Shown here: positions 8,414 through 17,594 of the stretch, one piece after another
Numbering within the stretch: position 1 is the stretch's first letter
Layout: every line of letters starts with the position of its first letter
Origin: an uncultured Bilophila sp.
GTDB taxonomy: Bacteria > Desulfobacterota > Desulfovibrionia > Desulfovibrionales > Desulfovibrionaceae
DNA: 64,000 nucleotides
Direction of reading: 5' to 3'
Assembly: GCA_902373525.1 (NCBI GenBank)
Contig: CABKMN010000008.1
Location: forward strand, 5,405 to 69,404
Notes under the pieces: generated by a model
Told to the model about the DNA's origin: nothing
Database searches by the model: none
Seen by the model: the letters and a program-made list of their open reading frames with translations, nothing else
Translations under genes and position numbers: made by a program

Positions 8414-11400
8414 ATGGAACACATTCACGCCGCCACATTTGCCTTTATCGAAAGCGCGAAAGGCTTTTTCCGGCATGGCAAGCCGCTTTGCGAACTGGTG
8501 CCGTTTCTCGCGCACGCGCTCCACGAGGCGCTGCCGATCGACGCGCTGGGCGTCGTCCGTCTGGACGGTCGGGGCCGAGTGGCCGAAGCCGCCTGCTGGA
8601 GCGAACGGGCGGAGGGTTCCCCGTGTGCGGCCTTCGAACGGGTTTTTCCGAAGGAGGCCCCGTTGCCGGAACGGGAGATCGCCGGTCTGCTCCCGGCGGG
8701 AAGTGCGGACAGCCCCCTCGAACTGCCGATCCGTTACGACGGCGCGTCGCTCGGCCTGCTGTTTCTCAACAAGCGTCCGGGGACGGGAAGCTGGACTCCG
8801 GCGGAACAGGGGCTGGCGCGGATTGCCGACGCCATGCTCGGGATGTTCTTCGCCGGAAAGGCTTATTGCGAACTCCAGAATTTCCACATCCGCGTGCTCA
8901 ATTCCGCAATGGATCAGGTCCGCGTGTTCCTGTACATCACCGATCCCCACACCGACGTCATCCTGTACATGAATCAGCCCATGAAGGACGCGTTCAAGCT
9001 GGAGCATCCCGAGGGGAGCGTCTGTTGGCAGGTGCTGCAATCCGGCATGACGGAACGCTGTCCCTTCTGCCCCGTCGGGGACCTGACGGCGGACATGGAC
9101 CTGAACCGCGTGTACCGCTGGGAAGAGCGGAACACGCTGACCGGAAGGATTTTTGAAAACAACGACAGCCTGATGCGCTGGACGGACGGTTCCCTCGTGC
9201 ATCTCCAGCAGTCCGTGGACATTACGGATTCCGTCCGTCTGTACGAGGAGGCCAACCGCGACGACCTGACCGGCCTGCTCAACCGGCGGGCCGGGAAGGT
9301 GGCCCTCGTCGGGGCGCTGGAGCGGCTCGGAGAAAGCGACGGCCCGTTGATCGTGGGGCTGTTCGACGTCAACAAGCTCAAGGCCATCAACGACGCCTAC
9401 GGGCACAAGGAGGGCGACCGGGCCCTGCGTCTCATCGCGCAGGAGGTGCGGCGGACGCTCCGCAGCCCGGATTTCTGCTTCCGGCTCAGCGGCGACGAGT
9501 TCGTCGTGGTCTTCCACCAGTCCGGACGCTACGAGGCCGAGGCGCTGATGGAAGAGGTGCTGGGCCGTCTGGAGGCGTTGCGGCACAAGCTCGGCCTGCC
9601 GTATCCGCTGGGGTTCAGCTTCGGCAGCTTCGAGGTAGGGCCGGGGCATGACATGACCCTCTCGGAAGTGCTCTCCAAGGCCGACGAGAGCATGTACGAG
9701 CGGAAGAAGCGCTACCATATCCGCGAGGCGGAGCGGCGTCTGCGGAACGGGGAGACGTCTCCGGCGATCCCGGACGGCGCGCTGGAGTACGATGCGCTGC
9801 GGCTGTACGACGCGCTGGTGCGGAGCACGGACTCCTATGTGTTCGTCTCCAACGTGAAGACCGGGATATTCCGTTATTCGCCGGCGATGGTCGAGGAGTT
9901 CGCCCTCCCCGGATCGGTTGTGGAGAACGCCGCCGCGGTCTGGGGGGCCAAGGTCCACCCGGTGGACAAGGCCGCGTTCATGGAGGCCAACCAGATCATC
10001 GCGGACGGGCGTTCGGACGCCCACTGCGTCGAATATCGGGCCCGGAACCGCAAGGGCGAATGGGTCTGGGTGCGCTGCCGGGGGTATCTGGAACGGGACG
10101 AAAACGGCGATCCGAGCCTGTTCGCCGGGTTCATCACCAATCTGGGGCAGAAGAACAAGTTCGACCACATCACCGGCCTGTTCAACAAGATCAAGTGCGC
10201 CGAGGACGTGGAGGCCCTGTTGCGGACGCGCCCGGAGCACCCTCTGCACCTGCTCGTGTTCGGTCTGGACGGGTTCAAGCACATCAACGATCTGTACGGC
10301 AGGACGTTTGGGGATGAAGTGCTGCGCGTCGTCGGGCAGAAGATACAGGGGCTGCTGCCGCCCTCCGCGGCGGCCTACCGGCTGGACGGCGACGAGTTCG
10401 GCATCGTGGTCAGCGGGGAAAAGCTGGAAATGGTGGAGATATACCGCTCCGCCGCCGAGAGTTTCCGCTTCCAGCAGGAATACGACGGCAAGAAATTTTT
10501 CTGCACCGTTTCGGCGGGCAGCGCGAGCAGCCCGGAGGACGCCTCCGGCTACGAGGAGCTGTTGCAGTACGCGAGCTATTCCCTGAAGCACGCCAAGAAG
10601 CTCGGCAAGGACCGCATCGTGTTCTTCAGCCGGGACATCCTGACGCAGGAAATGCGGTCGCTGGAACTGATCGAGCTGCTGCGCGAGAGCATCGAACGCC
10701 GGTTCGAAGGGTTCGAGCTGTTCTTTCAGCCGCAGATCGCCACGGATACGCAGCGGGTGGTCGGCGCGGAAGCGCTCGCCCGCTGGACCTGCGGCAAGTA
10801 CGACGGCGTTTCGCCCGGCGAGTTCATCCCGCTGATGGAACGGAGCGGGCTCATCGTCCCCTTCGGCAAGTGGGTGTTCCGCAAGGCCGCCGAACAGTGC
10901 AAGGCATGGACGGCGACGCGCCCCGACTTTGTGGTCAGCATCAATCTTTCGTACTTGCAGGTCACGTCCGACAACATGATCCCGTTCATCCGGGACACGC
11001 TGGACCGGCTGGACCTGTCGCCCGCGAATCTGGTGGTGGAGTTCACGGAAAGCTGCATGATCCGGGAGAACGAGCGGACGCAGGACATTTTCAGGGACAT
11101 CCGTGATCTCGGCATCCGCATCGCGATGGACGATTTCGGCACCGGCTATTCTTCGCTGAGCATGCTCAAGAATTCCCCGGCGGACGTGGTCAAGATCGAC
11201 CGGACCTTTGTCCGGGACATCCTGAACAGCCGTTTCGACGCCACGTTCATCCGGTTCGTGGTGGCGCTCTGTCACGACGTGAATATCAGGGTCTGCCTTG
11301 AGGGCGTGGAGCGGGAGGAGGAATTCGAATACGTGCGCCCGATGCATCTTGATTACATTCAGGGGTTCCTGTTCGGGCGTCCGGTACCCGCGGACGTGTT

Positions 11401-11425
11401 TGCGCGCGACTTCCTGAAGCCGTAA
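8414..11425 (+). CDS. multidomain PAS-GGDEF-PAS-GGDEF-EAL cyclic-di-GMP protein
   Basis: A 1003-residue cytoplasmic signalling protein. In order: an N-terminal sensor (about 1-160), a PAS-like domain (about 160-280) with a CPFC pair, a first GGDEF domain whose signature is SGDEF (near residue 359), a second PAS domain (about 450-580), a second GGDEF domain with DGDEF (near 658), and a C-terminal EAL domain. The EAL domain keeps EALARW (near 786), the DDFGTGYSSL loop and KIDRTF, so phosphodiesterase activity is likely. The first GGDEF variant is one seen in active cyclases; the second may be a regulatory domain. No transmembrane segment. The ATG follows AAGAGGGAACGT. Confidence 0.9.
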   Translation: MEHIHAATFAFIESAKGFFRHGKPLCELVPFLAHALHEALPIDALGVVRLDGRGRVAEAACWSERAEGSPCAAFERVFPKEAPLPEREIAGLLPAGSADSPLELPIRYDGASLGLLFLNKRPGTGSWTPAEQGLARIADAMLGMFFAGKAYCELQNFHIRVLNSAMDQVRVFLYITDPHTDVILYMNQPMKDAFKLEHPEGSVCWQVLQSGMTERCPFCPVGDLTADMDLNRVYRWEERNTLTGRIFENNDSLMRWTDGSLVHLQQSVDITDSVRLYEEANRDDLTGLLNRRAGKVALVGALERLGESDGPLIVGLFDVNKLKAINDAYGHKEGDRALRLIAQEVRRTLRSPDFCFRLSGDEFVVVFHQSGRYEAEALMEEVLGRLEALRHKLGLPYPLGFSFGSFEVGPGHDMTLSEVLSKADESMYERKKRYHIREAERRLRNGETSPAIPDGALEYDALRLYDALVRSTDSYVFVSNVKTGIFRYSPAMVEEFALPGSVVENAAAVWGAKVHPVDKAAFMEANQIIADGRSDAHCVEYRARNRKGEWVWVRCRGYLERDENGDPSLFAGFITNLGQKNKFDHITGLFNKIKCAEDVEALLRTRPEHPLHLLVFGLDGFKHINDLYGRTFGDEVLRVVGQKIQGLLPPSAAAYRLDGDEFGIVVSGEKLEMVEIYRSAAESFRFQQEYDGKKFFCTVSAGSASSPEDASGYEELLQYASYSLKHAKKLGKDRIVFFSRDILTQEMRSLELIELLRESIERRFEGFELFFQPQIATDTQRVVGAEALARWTCGKYDGVSPGEFIPLMERSGLIVPFGKWVFRKAAEQCKAWTATRPDFVVSINLSYLQVTSDNMIPFIRDTLDRLDLSPANLVVEFTESCMIRENERTQDIFRDIRDLGIRIAMDDFGTGYSSLSMLKNSPADVVKIDRTFVRDILNSRFDATFIRFVVALCHDVNIRVCLEGVEREEEFEYVRPMHLDYIQGFLFGRPVPADVFARDFLKP

Positions 11426-11613
11426 CGGGACATCCTGAGAACGGCGGGAAAGGGAACCCCGTTCGGCATCCGGGAAAGGCGTCCCGGCGGCAAGGACGGT
11501 CCGCGCCTCGGCAGGCCGGAAAGGCGGTCTGCGGGGTTTCCTGCGCCTCCCGTGTGCCGCCCCGGATTGAATCCCCCGACGCTTTCCGGTAGAGCAATCC
11601 CTGCGGAGGTCCT

Positions 11614-12240
11614 ATGCTCTCTCTGGAAACGATCTGGACGTTCTTTTTCGCGTCGCTGCTCATGGCGATGACGCCGGGGCCGGACGTCATCATCGTCCTT
11701 ACGCAGTCGTCGCTGTACGGGATGCGCGCGGGGCTGCTCACCACCTTCGGACTGATGACCGGCCTGCTCGGGCATACGCTGGCGGTCGCGCTCGGGGTCG
11801 CGGTGCTGTTCCAGACCTCGGAGGCGGCGTTCACCACGCTCAAGCTGCTCGGCGCGGCCTACCTGCTGTATCTGGCGTACCAGTCGTTCCGCAGCGGCGT
11901 GTTCCGGGCCTTCCTGACCCAGTCGCGGTTCCCCGGCTACGGGACGCTGTACCGGCGCGGCTTCCTTTCCAACATCACCAATCCCAAGGTTACGCTGTTC
12001 TGCCTTGCCGTGCTGCCCCAGTTCGTCAGGCCGGAACACGGGCACCCCACCTTCCAGATACTCCAGCTCGGCGGGCTGTACGAACTGGCCTGCCTCCTCG
12101 TGTTCGGAGCCATCGCCGCGCTCGGCGGCAGGATGGCGGCGTGGTTCAACCGCTCGGTACGCGCCCAGTTGATCATGAATCGCATCGCCGGGTGCGTCTT
12201 CCTCACCTTGGCGCTCGCGCTGGCCTTCGCGTCCCGCTAG
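11614..12240 (+). CDS. LysE/RhtB-family amino-acid exporter
   Basis: A 208-residue, about six-helix inner-membrane exporter of the LysE/RhtB family. The family N-terminal motif MTPGPDVIIVLTQSSLYGMRAG and the NITNPKVTLFCLAVLPQFV segment in the middle are clear. Such proteins export homoserine, threonine, lysine or similar amino acids. The ATG follows GGAGG. Monocistronic; substrate cannot be inferred. Confidence 0.88.
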   Translation: MLSLETIWTFFFASLLMAMTPGPDVIIVLTQSSLYGMRAGLLTTFGLMTGLLGHTLAVALGVAVLFQTSEAAFTTLKLLGAAYLLYLAYQSFRSGVFRAFLTQSRFPGYGTLYRRGFLSNITNPKVTLFCLAVLPQFVRPEHGHPTFQILQLGGLYELACLLVFGAIAALGGRMAAWFNRSVRAQLIMNRIAGCVFLTLALALAFASR

Positions 12241-12375
12241 GGTCGGCCTTGAGGGGGCGGGATGCGGGGCGGCGGGTCCGCTCGCCGCAGCGTTGTGCGG
12301 ATGTTGCCCAAGCCTCTTCGGCGGAACGGCCTATGCGGCGTGGGGCTTTTCAGGGGCGATCCGCTCCCGGCGCGT

Positions 12376-13329
12376 TTACCGGAACCAGCCCTTCCGCTTG
12401 AGTACGATCCACAGGAACACGGCGAGCCAGATCATGCCCGCCAGCGTCACATAGTAGCCGTACTTCCAGCCCGTTTCGGGCATGTAGCTGAAATTCATTC
12501 CGTAAATGCCGGTGATCAGCGTCAGCGGCATGAAGATTGCGGACAGCACCGTGAGCTGGCGCAGCCGCTGGTCGGTCTGCTGCTGAAGCATGAACTGGCA
12601 GTGCTGGAGCAGTTCCGAAAGCCGCCCCACGAGCCGGAGCGCGTTCTTGGCGACGTGGTTCTGGGCGTCCCGGATGTCCCGCAGCCGTTCGCGCACGGAG
12701 TCGGAGAGCATGGGGTGGGGCGTGAGCGCGTGCAGGTCCGCGAGGCCGTAGAAAAAATCCTCGAACTGGTTGACGAGGTGGTTGATCTGGCGGCGGGTAT
12801 CGAGGATGACGCGCTCGGAAATCCTGCCTGCGGCGTTGTCCGCGTGTGCGGACAGGTTTTCGGTCTGGGAACGGGCTTGGATGAAGCTGACGATGTTGGT
12901 TTCCAGCAGGCTGTCGAGCAGGTACACGAACAGGCCAGAAGCCGAATGGATGCCCGAGATTTCGCCTTCCGCAATCTGTTTGCGTTCGCCCGCGAAGTTG
13001 TAGCCGTCGTCCCGGCACAGAGTGATGACCTCGTGCGCGAACAGCAGGAAGGTAATGGACACGGACCGCTTCTGCTCCCATGTCCGGCGGGCGGGAACGC
13101 TCAGGAGCACGTAGTCCGTCCCCGAGAAGACCGAGGGGAAGCGTTGCGAGGACAGTACGCGCCGCCGGATGAACGCCGGAATCTGCCGGTCGCGGAGAAA
13201 GTGCGTCAGCTCCTCCGCGTTGCCCTGTATGTCCAGCCACAACAGTTCGTCTTCCGTCCCTCTGGTCCCGGATGCGTCCTCAAGTTCCGCATAGACGCCG
13301 TGCGCCAGTTGTACGGCATGCTGTTTCAT
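12376..13329 (-). CDS. corA: CorA-family divalent metal ion channel
   Basis: A 317-residue CorA-type magnesium/cobalt/nickel channel. It has a soluble N-terminal domain, a long helix (about 170-250) and two C-terminal membrane helices. The selectivity motif GMN is in ITGIYGMNFSYMPE. The chosen ATG has GGGAGG 6 bases upstream; the ATG six bases earlier would abut that ribosome site and is less likely. Convergent with the lysE-like gene. Confidence 0.9.
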   Translation of the reverse strand: MKQHAVQLAHGVYAELEDASGTRGTEDELLWLDIQGNAEELTHFLRDRQIPAFIRRRVLSSQRFPSVFSGTDYVLLSVPARRTWEQKRSVSITFLLFAHEVITLCRDDGYNFAGERKQIAEGEISGIHSASGLFVYLLDSLLETNIVSFIQARSQTENLSAHADNAAGRISERVILDTRRQINHLVNQFEDFFYGLADLHALTPHPMLSDSVRERLRDIRDAQNHVAKNALRLVGRLSELLQHCQFMLQQQTDQRLRQLTVLSAIFMPLTLITGIYGMNFSYMPETGWKYGYYVTLAGMIWLAVFLWIVLKRKGWFR

Positions 13330-13649
13330 TGCCATCCTCCCGAATCGATTCCTTTTCTTTTTGAGCCTACACCAGAACGGCCTTGAAGTCTCCTAGAGCT
13401 TCCCGTTTTCCCGCGTCCGGCGTGGAGCCGCAGCCGAGGGGCGGCATTTGCTCCGAAGGGCGGCGAGGCCGTGGCCGTCAGGCGGTCCGCCTCATCGTGC
13501 GCGGAGCGGTTCTCACGGCCCGCCGGGAGGCGCGGGGCCGGGCGGGGACTCCGGCTTTTCAACGCCCGGCATTCCGTATATGCTTATGAGCAAAGCGAAG
13601 ATGCCCGCCGGTCCGTTCCGGCGACGATCACCCAACAGGGAGGCCAAAC
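13330..13649. other. intergenic region before the selenoprotein gene
   Basis: 320 bases between divergent corA and the selenoprotein gene. Promoters must lie here; nothing certain was recognised. Confidence 0.4.
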
Positions 13650-13958
13650 ATGATTACCTTGTCCGACTCCGTCCTCGACGATCTGAAGACGTTCCGGGGA
13701 CGCAAGGCGGATCGCACGATCCGTATCGAAAAGGGTTCCAGCGGCTGACACAGCACGAACTTCGAACTGGTTCTGGATGAACCGGAAGACGGCGATTTTA
13801 CGATGGACATCGGGGAATTCCACTTCTGCATGGAGCAGAAGTTGCTCGATCAGGTCGGCAACGTGTTCATCGACAGCGATCCCAACGGCAGTTTCCGCAT
13901 CTACACCGAGCGGCCTCTGTCCATTTTCACCACGGGCGGAGGGAGCTGTTCGCTGTAG
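13650..13958 (+). CDS. HesB/IscA-like selenoprotein with in-frame TGA (Sec33)
   Basis: Read from ATG 13650, which follows the purine-rich stretch ACAGGGAGG, the frame runs 102 codons to TAG at 13956, with one internal TGA at 13746-13748 (codon 33). The reading around it is EKGSSG-U-HSTNFELVL. This aligns with the first conserved Cys of the IscA/HesB fold, whose usual context is a Gly-Cys followed by a beta strand. The C-terminus TTGGGSCSL corresponds to the other conserved Cys pair, here with a single Cys (Cys100). Eighteen bases after the TGA is a hairpin that fits a bacterial SECIS. HesB-like selenoproteins are known in several deltaproteobacteria. The protein is predicted to bind or transfer Fe-S or act in redox chemistry. 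Standard gene calling would break it in two. Confidence 0.85.
13767..13785 (+). promoter_or_regulatory. candidate bacterial SECIS hairpin
   Basis: CTGGTTC (13767-13773) pairs with GAACCGG (13779-13785), a 7-bp stem with one U-G pair. The loop is TGGAT, with the G bases expected at the start of the apical loop. It begins 18 bases after the TGA codon, inside the usual window for SelB binding. Confidence 0.7.
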
Positions 13959-13980
13959 CCCGTTCCCGAGACGGGTTTCT
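13959..13980 (+). terminator. short hairpin after the selenoprotein gene
   Basis: CCCGT (13959-13963) and ACGGG (13971-13975) followed by TTTCT. Weak, with a much stronger terminator 60 bases downstream. Confidence 0.4.
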
Positions 13981-13982
13981 CA

Positions 13983-14012
13983 TTGCACGGGGCGTTAGCG
14001 TCACCATATAAT
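13983..14012 (+). promoter_or_regulatory. candidate sigma-70 promoter of the fucose-type operon
   Basis: TTGCAC (13983-13988), 18-base spacer, perfect TATAAT (14007-14012). The expected start near 14019 lies upstream of a strong hairpin-T-run at 14041-14081, so transcripts from it would have to pass that terminator. Confidence 0.5.
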
Positions 14013-14040
14013 CATTTATCTTTTATTTCAGTATATTATA

Positions 14041-14081
14041 AACGGAAAGTCGGATGCGTGGTCCGGCTTTCCGTTTTTTTT
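14041..14081 (+). terminator. strong terminator, possibly a leader attenuator
   Basis: AACGGAAAG and CTTTCCGT arms with an inner CGGA/TCCG pairing, followed by eight T. It either ends the selenoprotein transcript or, if the promoter at 13983 is used, attenuates the operon starting at 14168. Confidence 0.8.
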
Positions 14082-14167
14082 GCGCGCGCTGATCGGCGGG
14101 CACGACCGTGGGCCGAGGCCGCGTTCGGCCCATGCCGGGCGGACTCCCCGCCCAAGAGGATGCGGAC

Positions 14168-15760
14168 ATGCACAGAATCCTTCGTATCGATCCCAAAGAC
14201 AATCTCATTGTGGCCCTGCGCGATCTGGCGAAAGGCGAAGCCGTCGAATCCGCCGGACAGCGTATCCGGCTTGTGACCGACGTGCCCGCCAAGCACAAGT
14301 TCACCAGCGAGCCCGTACCCGTGGGCGGCGTCGTGACCCTGTACGGCGTGCCGGTGGGCAAGGCCGTCGCGCCGCTCCAGTCCGGGGAACGCATCACCGT
14401 GGACAACGTGACGCACTACGCGGCGGAAGTGGCGCTGGACGACGCCACGCCCTACATGTGGACGCCCCCGGACGTCTCCCGCTGGGCGAACCGGACCTTC
14501 GACGGCGTGATCCGCCCCGACGGCCGCGTGGGCACGGCCAACTACTGGCTGATTGTCCCGCTGGTGTTCTGCGAGAACCGCAACGCCCTGAAGCTCCGCG
14601 ACGCGCTGGAGCGCCCCCTCGGGTACGCCGGGGACCATCTGGCGGACTTCACCCGTTCCCTCGTCGGGGGCAAGGGCTGCGCGCTCGCGCCCCGCCCGTT
14701 CCCCCACATCGACGGCATCCGGGCCATCACCCACAACGGCGGGTGCGGCGGCACGGCGCAGGACGCCTGGACGCTGTGCCGAGTGCTCGCGGCCTATGCG
14801 GACCATCCCAACGTGGCGGGCCTGACCGTGTTCAGCCTCGGGTGCGAAAAGGCGCAGATCGGCCTGTTTCAGGAGGCGTTGCGGGAACGGAACCTCGGCT
14901 TCGACAAGCCCTGTCTCCTGTTCCGCCAGCAGGACTGGTCCAGCGAGGCGAAGATGATGGAGGAGGCGGTCCGCAAGACGGTGGCGCACTTCAAGAACGC
15001 CGATCGGGTCGAGCGCAGGCCGGTCCCCCTCTCGAAGCTCAAGCTCGGGGTGAAGTGCGGCGGGTCGGACGGCTTTTCCGGCATTTCCGCCAACCCCGTC
15101 ATCGGCGAGGTTTCGGACCGGGTGGTCACATTGGGCGGCGGATCGGCCCTGGCGGAGTTTCCCGAGCTGTGCGGCGTCGAGGCCAACATGATTTCCCGCT
15201 GCATCAGGAAGGAAGACAAGGTTCGCTTCCTTGATCTCATGCGCCGGTACGAGGCCGCCGCCAACGCGTGCGGGACGTCCATTTCGGACAACCCGAGCCC
15301 CGGCAACATCCACGACGGGCTGATCACGGACGCGATCAAGTCGGCGGGCGCGGCGAAGAAGGGCGGCAAGGCCCCGATCAGCGCGGTGCTCGATTATGCG
15401 GAGCCCATGCCGGATTCCGGCTTGTCGCTCGTATGCACCCCCGGCAACGACGTGGAGGCGGTCACCGGGCTGGTGGCTTCCGGCGTGAACGTGGTTCTGT
15501 TTTCCACGGGGCTGGGAACGCCTACCGGAAATCCCATCGTGCCCGTGCTCAAGGTGGCGACGAACACGGCGGTTGCAGAGAAGATGAGCGACGTCATTGA
15601 TTTTGATTGCGGCCCGGTCATCGACGGCGTGCCCATCCCCGAGGTGGCCGACCGCTTGTTCGAGAAGGTCGTCGACGCCGCCAGCGGGCGCTATACGGTC
15701 AAGGCCGACCGGCTCGGGCAGCACGATTTCCTGTTCTGGAAGCGCGAAGTGTCGCTGTAG
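14168..15760 (+). CDS. uxaA: UxaA-family sugar-acid dehydratase (probable L-fuconate dehydratase)
   Basis: A 530-residue full-length altronate-dehydratase-family protein. The N-terminal SAF domain (about 1-95) is followed by the catalytic region with the family blocks GRVGTANYW, HNGGCGG, FSLGCEKAQIG, KCGGSDGFSG and CTPGNDVEAVTGL. Conserved Cys residues suit the iron centre of this family. It is the first gene of an operon whose other genes encode a lactonase, an SDR, FucP and a DapA-like aldolase. In Campylobacter jejuni, uxaA genes sit in the L-fucose locus, so dehydration of L-fuconate is more likely than of altronate. AGAGGA precedes the ATG. Confidence 0.85.
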   Translation: MHRILRIDPKDNLIVALRDLAKGEAVESAGQRIRLVTDVPAKHKFTSEPVPVGGVVTLYGVPVGKAVAPLQSGERITVDNVTHYAAEVALDDATPYMWTPPDVSRWANRTFDGVIRPDGRVGTANYWLIVPLVFCENRNALKLRDALERPLGYAGDHLADFTRSLVGGKGCALAPRPFPHIDGIRAITHNGGCGGTAQDAWTLCRVLAAYADHPNVAGLTVFSLGCEKAQIGLFQEALRERNLGFDKPCLLFRQQDWSSEAKMMEEAVRKTVAHFKNADRVERRPVPLSKLKLGVKCGGSDGFSGISANPVIGEVSDRVVTLGGGSALAEFPELCGVEANMISRCIRKEDKVRFLDLMRRYEAAANACGTSISDNPSPGNIHDGLITDAIKSAGAAKKGGKAPISAVLDYAEPMPDSGLSLVCTPGNDVEAVTGLVASGVNVVLFSTGLGTPTGNPIVPVLKVATNTAVAEKMSDVIDFDCGPVIDGVPIPEVADRLFEKVVDAASGRYTVKADRLGQHDFLFWKREVSL

Positions 15761-15776
15761 GGACAGGCTACGCCCC

Positions 15777-15825
15777 GGGGGAGGAGAGAAGGCTCCTTTC
15801 AGGAGAAAGGCTTTCGTCTCCCCCC
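15777..15825. repeat. recurrent intergenic hairpin, copy 1
   Basis: GGGGGAG-rich left arm, CTCCTTTC AGGA GAAAGG centre and a CTCCCCC right arm. The same design recurs at 20768 and 59898. It lies within the operon between the dehydratase and lactonase genes. Confidence 0.55.
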
Positions 15826-15934
15826 TCTGACCTCTTTCCTCGTTTTTCCAGGACGGTTGCAACGGGCGGTTGTGCGCCTCCTTGAAGGGACGGGCCGCTC
15901 GGCATCCGGGAGAGAGGAACGAAAGGAGAACGTG

Positions 15935-16783
15935 ATGGACAAGGTGCGGCGCGTGGACGCGCATCAGCATTTCTGGCGGTATGAGGCCGAAGGATACGGC
16001 TGGATCGGCGACGGGATGGACGTGCTGAAGCGCGATTTTCTGCCCGACGAACTGCGTTTGGAGCTGGACGGGCAGGGCGTGTACGGCACGGTAGCCGTGC
16101 AGGCCCGGGGCACGGAGGCCGAGACGGAGTTCCTGCTCGGCCTTGCGGCAACGTATCCGTGGATACTGGCGGTCGTCGGCTGGATCGATCTGCGGGCCGA
16201 CGATCTGGAGGCCCGGCTTGAGGCTCGTGCGTCGTCCGCCGTGCTCAAGGGCTATCGGCATCAGGTGCAGGACGAGCCGTCTCCTTCGGCGTTTCTGGAG
16301 GACGGGCGTTTCAACCGGGGCGTGGAGCTGCTTCAGCGGCGCGGCAAGGTGTATGAAGTGCTGATCCATTCCCACGATCTTCCCGCCGCCGCGGCGTTTT
16401 GCGGGCGGCACGATCTGGGGCCGCTGGTGCTGGACCATCTCGGCAAGCCGGACGTGCGGAACGAAAGCGCGGCGGAGTGGCGCGAGCGCATCAGGCCCTT
16501 GGCGGCGCTGGAGCACGTAAGCTGCAAGTTGTCCGGGCTGATCACCGAGGCGCCTTGGCGCGCATGGGGCGAGCGGGACCTGCTCCCCTATCTCGACGCG
16601 GCGCTGGAATGCTTCGGCCCCCGGCGTCTGCTGTTCGGATCGGACTGGCCCGTGTGCCTGTTGTCCGGCAGTTACGGGCAGGTGCGGGGGCTTGCGGAAG
16701 CGGCGACGGCGTCCCTCTCCGAAGCCGAGCGGGAAGCCGTCTTCGGCGGCAATGCCAGCCGCGTATACGGGATCACTCTCTAA
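15935..16783 (+). CDS. amidohydrolase-family sugar lactonase (L-fuconolactonase-like)
   Basis: A 282-residue amidohydrolase_2 protein of the COG3618 group, which contains L-fuconolactone and L-rhamnonolactone hydrolases. Metal-site motifs are DAHQHFWRY at the N-terminus, LKGYRH, LDHLGKPDV and the C-terminal LLFGSDWPV with the conserved Asp. GAAAGGAGAA precedes the ATG. Placed between the dehydratase and the SDR, it would open the lactone produced by the SDR to give the sugar acid used by the dehydratase. Exact stereochemistry is inferred from context, not from sequence. Confidence 0.85.
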   Translation: MDKVRRVDAHQHFWRYEAEGYGWIGDGMDVLKRDFLPDELRLELDGQGVYGTVAVQARGTEAETEFLLGLAATYPWILAVVGWIDLRADDLEARLEARASSAVLKGYRHQVQDEPSPSAFLEDGRFNRGVELLQRRGKVYEVLIHSHDLPAAAAFCGRHDLGPLVLDHLGKPDVRNESAAEWRERIRPLAALEHVSCKLSGLITEAPWRAWGERDLLPYLDAALECFGPRRLLFGSDWPVCLLSGSYGQVRGLAEAATASLSEAEREAVFGGNASRVYGITL

Positions 16784-16799
16784 CCATCGGGGGTTTGCT

Positions 16800-17582
16800 A
16801 TGGATTTGCGGATCAAGGACAAGGTGTTTCTCGTGACCGGGGGCGGAACCGGCATCGGCGGCGGCATTTCCATCGCGCTGGCGAGAGAGGGCGCGATCCC
16901 CGTGGTTTTGGGCCGCAGCCCGTTGCAGGACATTTTCCGGGCCGAGGTCCGGGCGCTTCAGCCGAAGATGCATTTCATACAGGTGGAGCTGACCGACGAA
17001 CGGGCCTGCGCGGACGCCGTGCAGGAAGTCGTGGCGATGTTCGACCGCATCGACGGGCTGGTCAACTGCGCCGGCGGCAACGACAACGTGAGCCTCGACG
17101 ACGGGGTGGACGCGTTCCGCATGTCGCTTGAGCGGAACCTCATCCATTACTACACGATGGCGCACTACTGCATCAGCGAGTTGAAGCGGAGCAAGGGGAC
17201 CATCCTGAACCTCAGTTCCAAGACCGCCCTCACCGGGCAGGGGAACACCAGCGGATACACCGCCGCCAAGGGAGCCATCCTGTCCCTGACCCGCGAATGG
17301 GCGGCCACCTATCTCGACGACGGCATCCGCGTGAACGCGCTCGTGCCCGCCGAGGTCTGGACGCCGTTCTACGAGCGGTGGGTCCATACGTTCCCCAACC
17401 CGGAGGCCAAGCTGGAAACCATCGTCCGCAACATCCCCCTCGGCCATCGCATGACCACGGTGGAGGAGATGGGGAACGCGGCGGCGTTCCTGCTGTCTCC
17501 CCTGTCGTCGCATACCACGGGCCAGTGGGTCGTGGTGGACGGCGGGTATACCCATCTCGACCGCACCCTGACGGCGCGCTGA
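16800..17582 (+). CDS. short-chain dehydrogenase (probable L-fucose dehydrogenase)
   Basis: A 260-residue classical SDR. Cofactor motif TGGGTGIGGG, NAG-type motif NCAGGN, active-site Ser in LNLSSKT and YTAAK, and the C-terminal PLSSHTTGQWVVVDGGYTH. Similar SDRs (Campylobacter FucX, Burkholderia fucose dehydrogenase) oxidise L-fucose to L-fuconolactone with NAD(P). It starts 17 bases after the lactonase stop and ends 12 bases before fucP. Other hexose substrates cannot be excluded. Confidence 0.82.
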   Translation: MDLRIKDKVFLVTGGGTGIGGGISIALAREGAIPVVLGRSPLQDIFRAEVRALQPKMHFIQVELTDERACADAVQEVVAMFDRIDGLVNCAGGNDNVSLDDGVDAFRMSLERNLIHYYTMAHYCISELKRSKGTILNLSSKTALTGQGNTSGYTAAKGAILSLTREWAATYLDDGIRVNALVPAEVWTPFYERWVHTFPNPEAKLETIVRNIPLGHRMTTVEEMGNAAAFLLSPLSSHTTGQWVVVDGGYTHLDRTLTAR

Positions 17583-17594
17583 GGAAGGTGGGCC

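Noticed and set aside
7928..11347. 1139-codon minus-strand frame opposite the GGDEF-EAL gene
   Set aside because: Antisense shadow; the plus-strand frame has clear domains and ribosome site.
14036..16933. 965-codon minus-strand frame opposite the dehydratase and lactonase genes
   Set aside because: Spans two well-supported genes in antisense and crosses a strong terminator.
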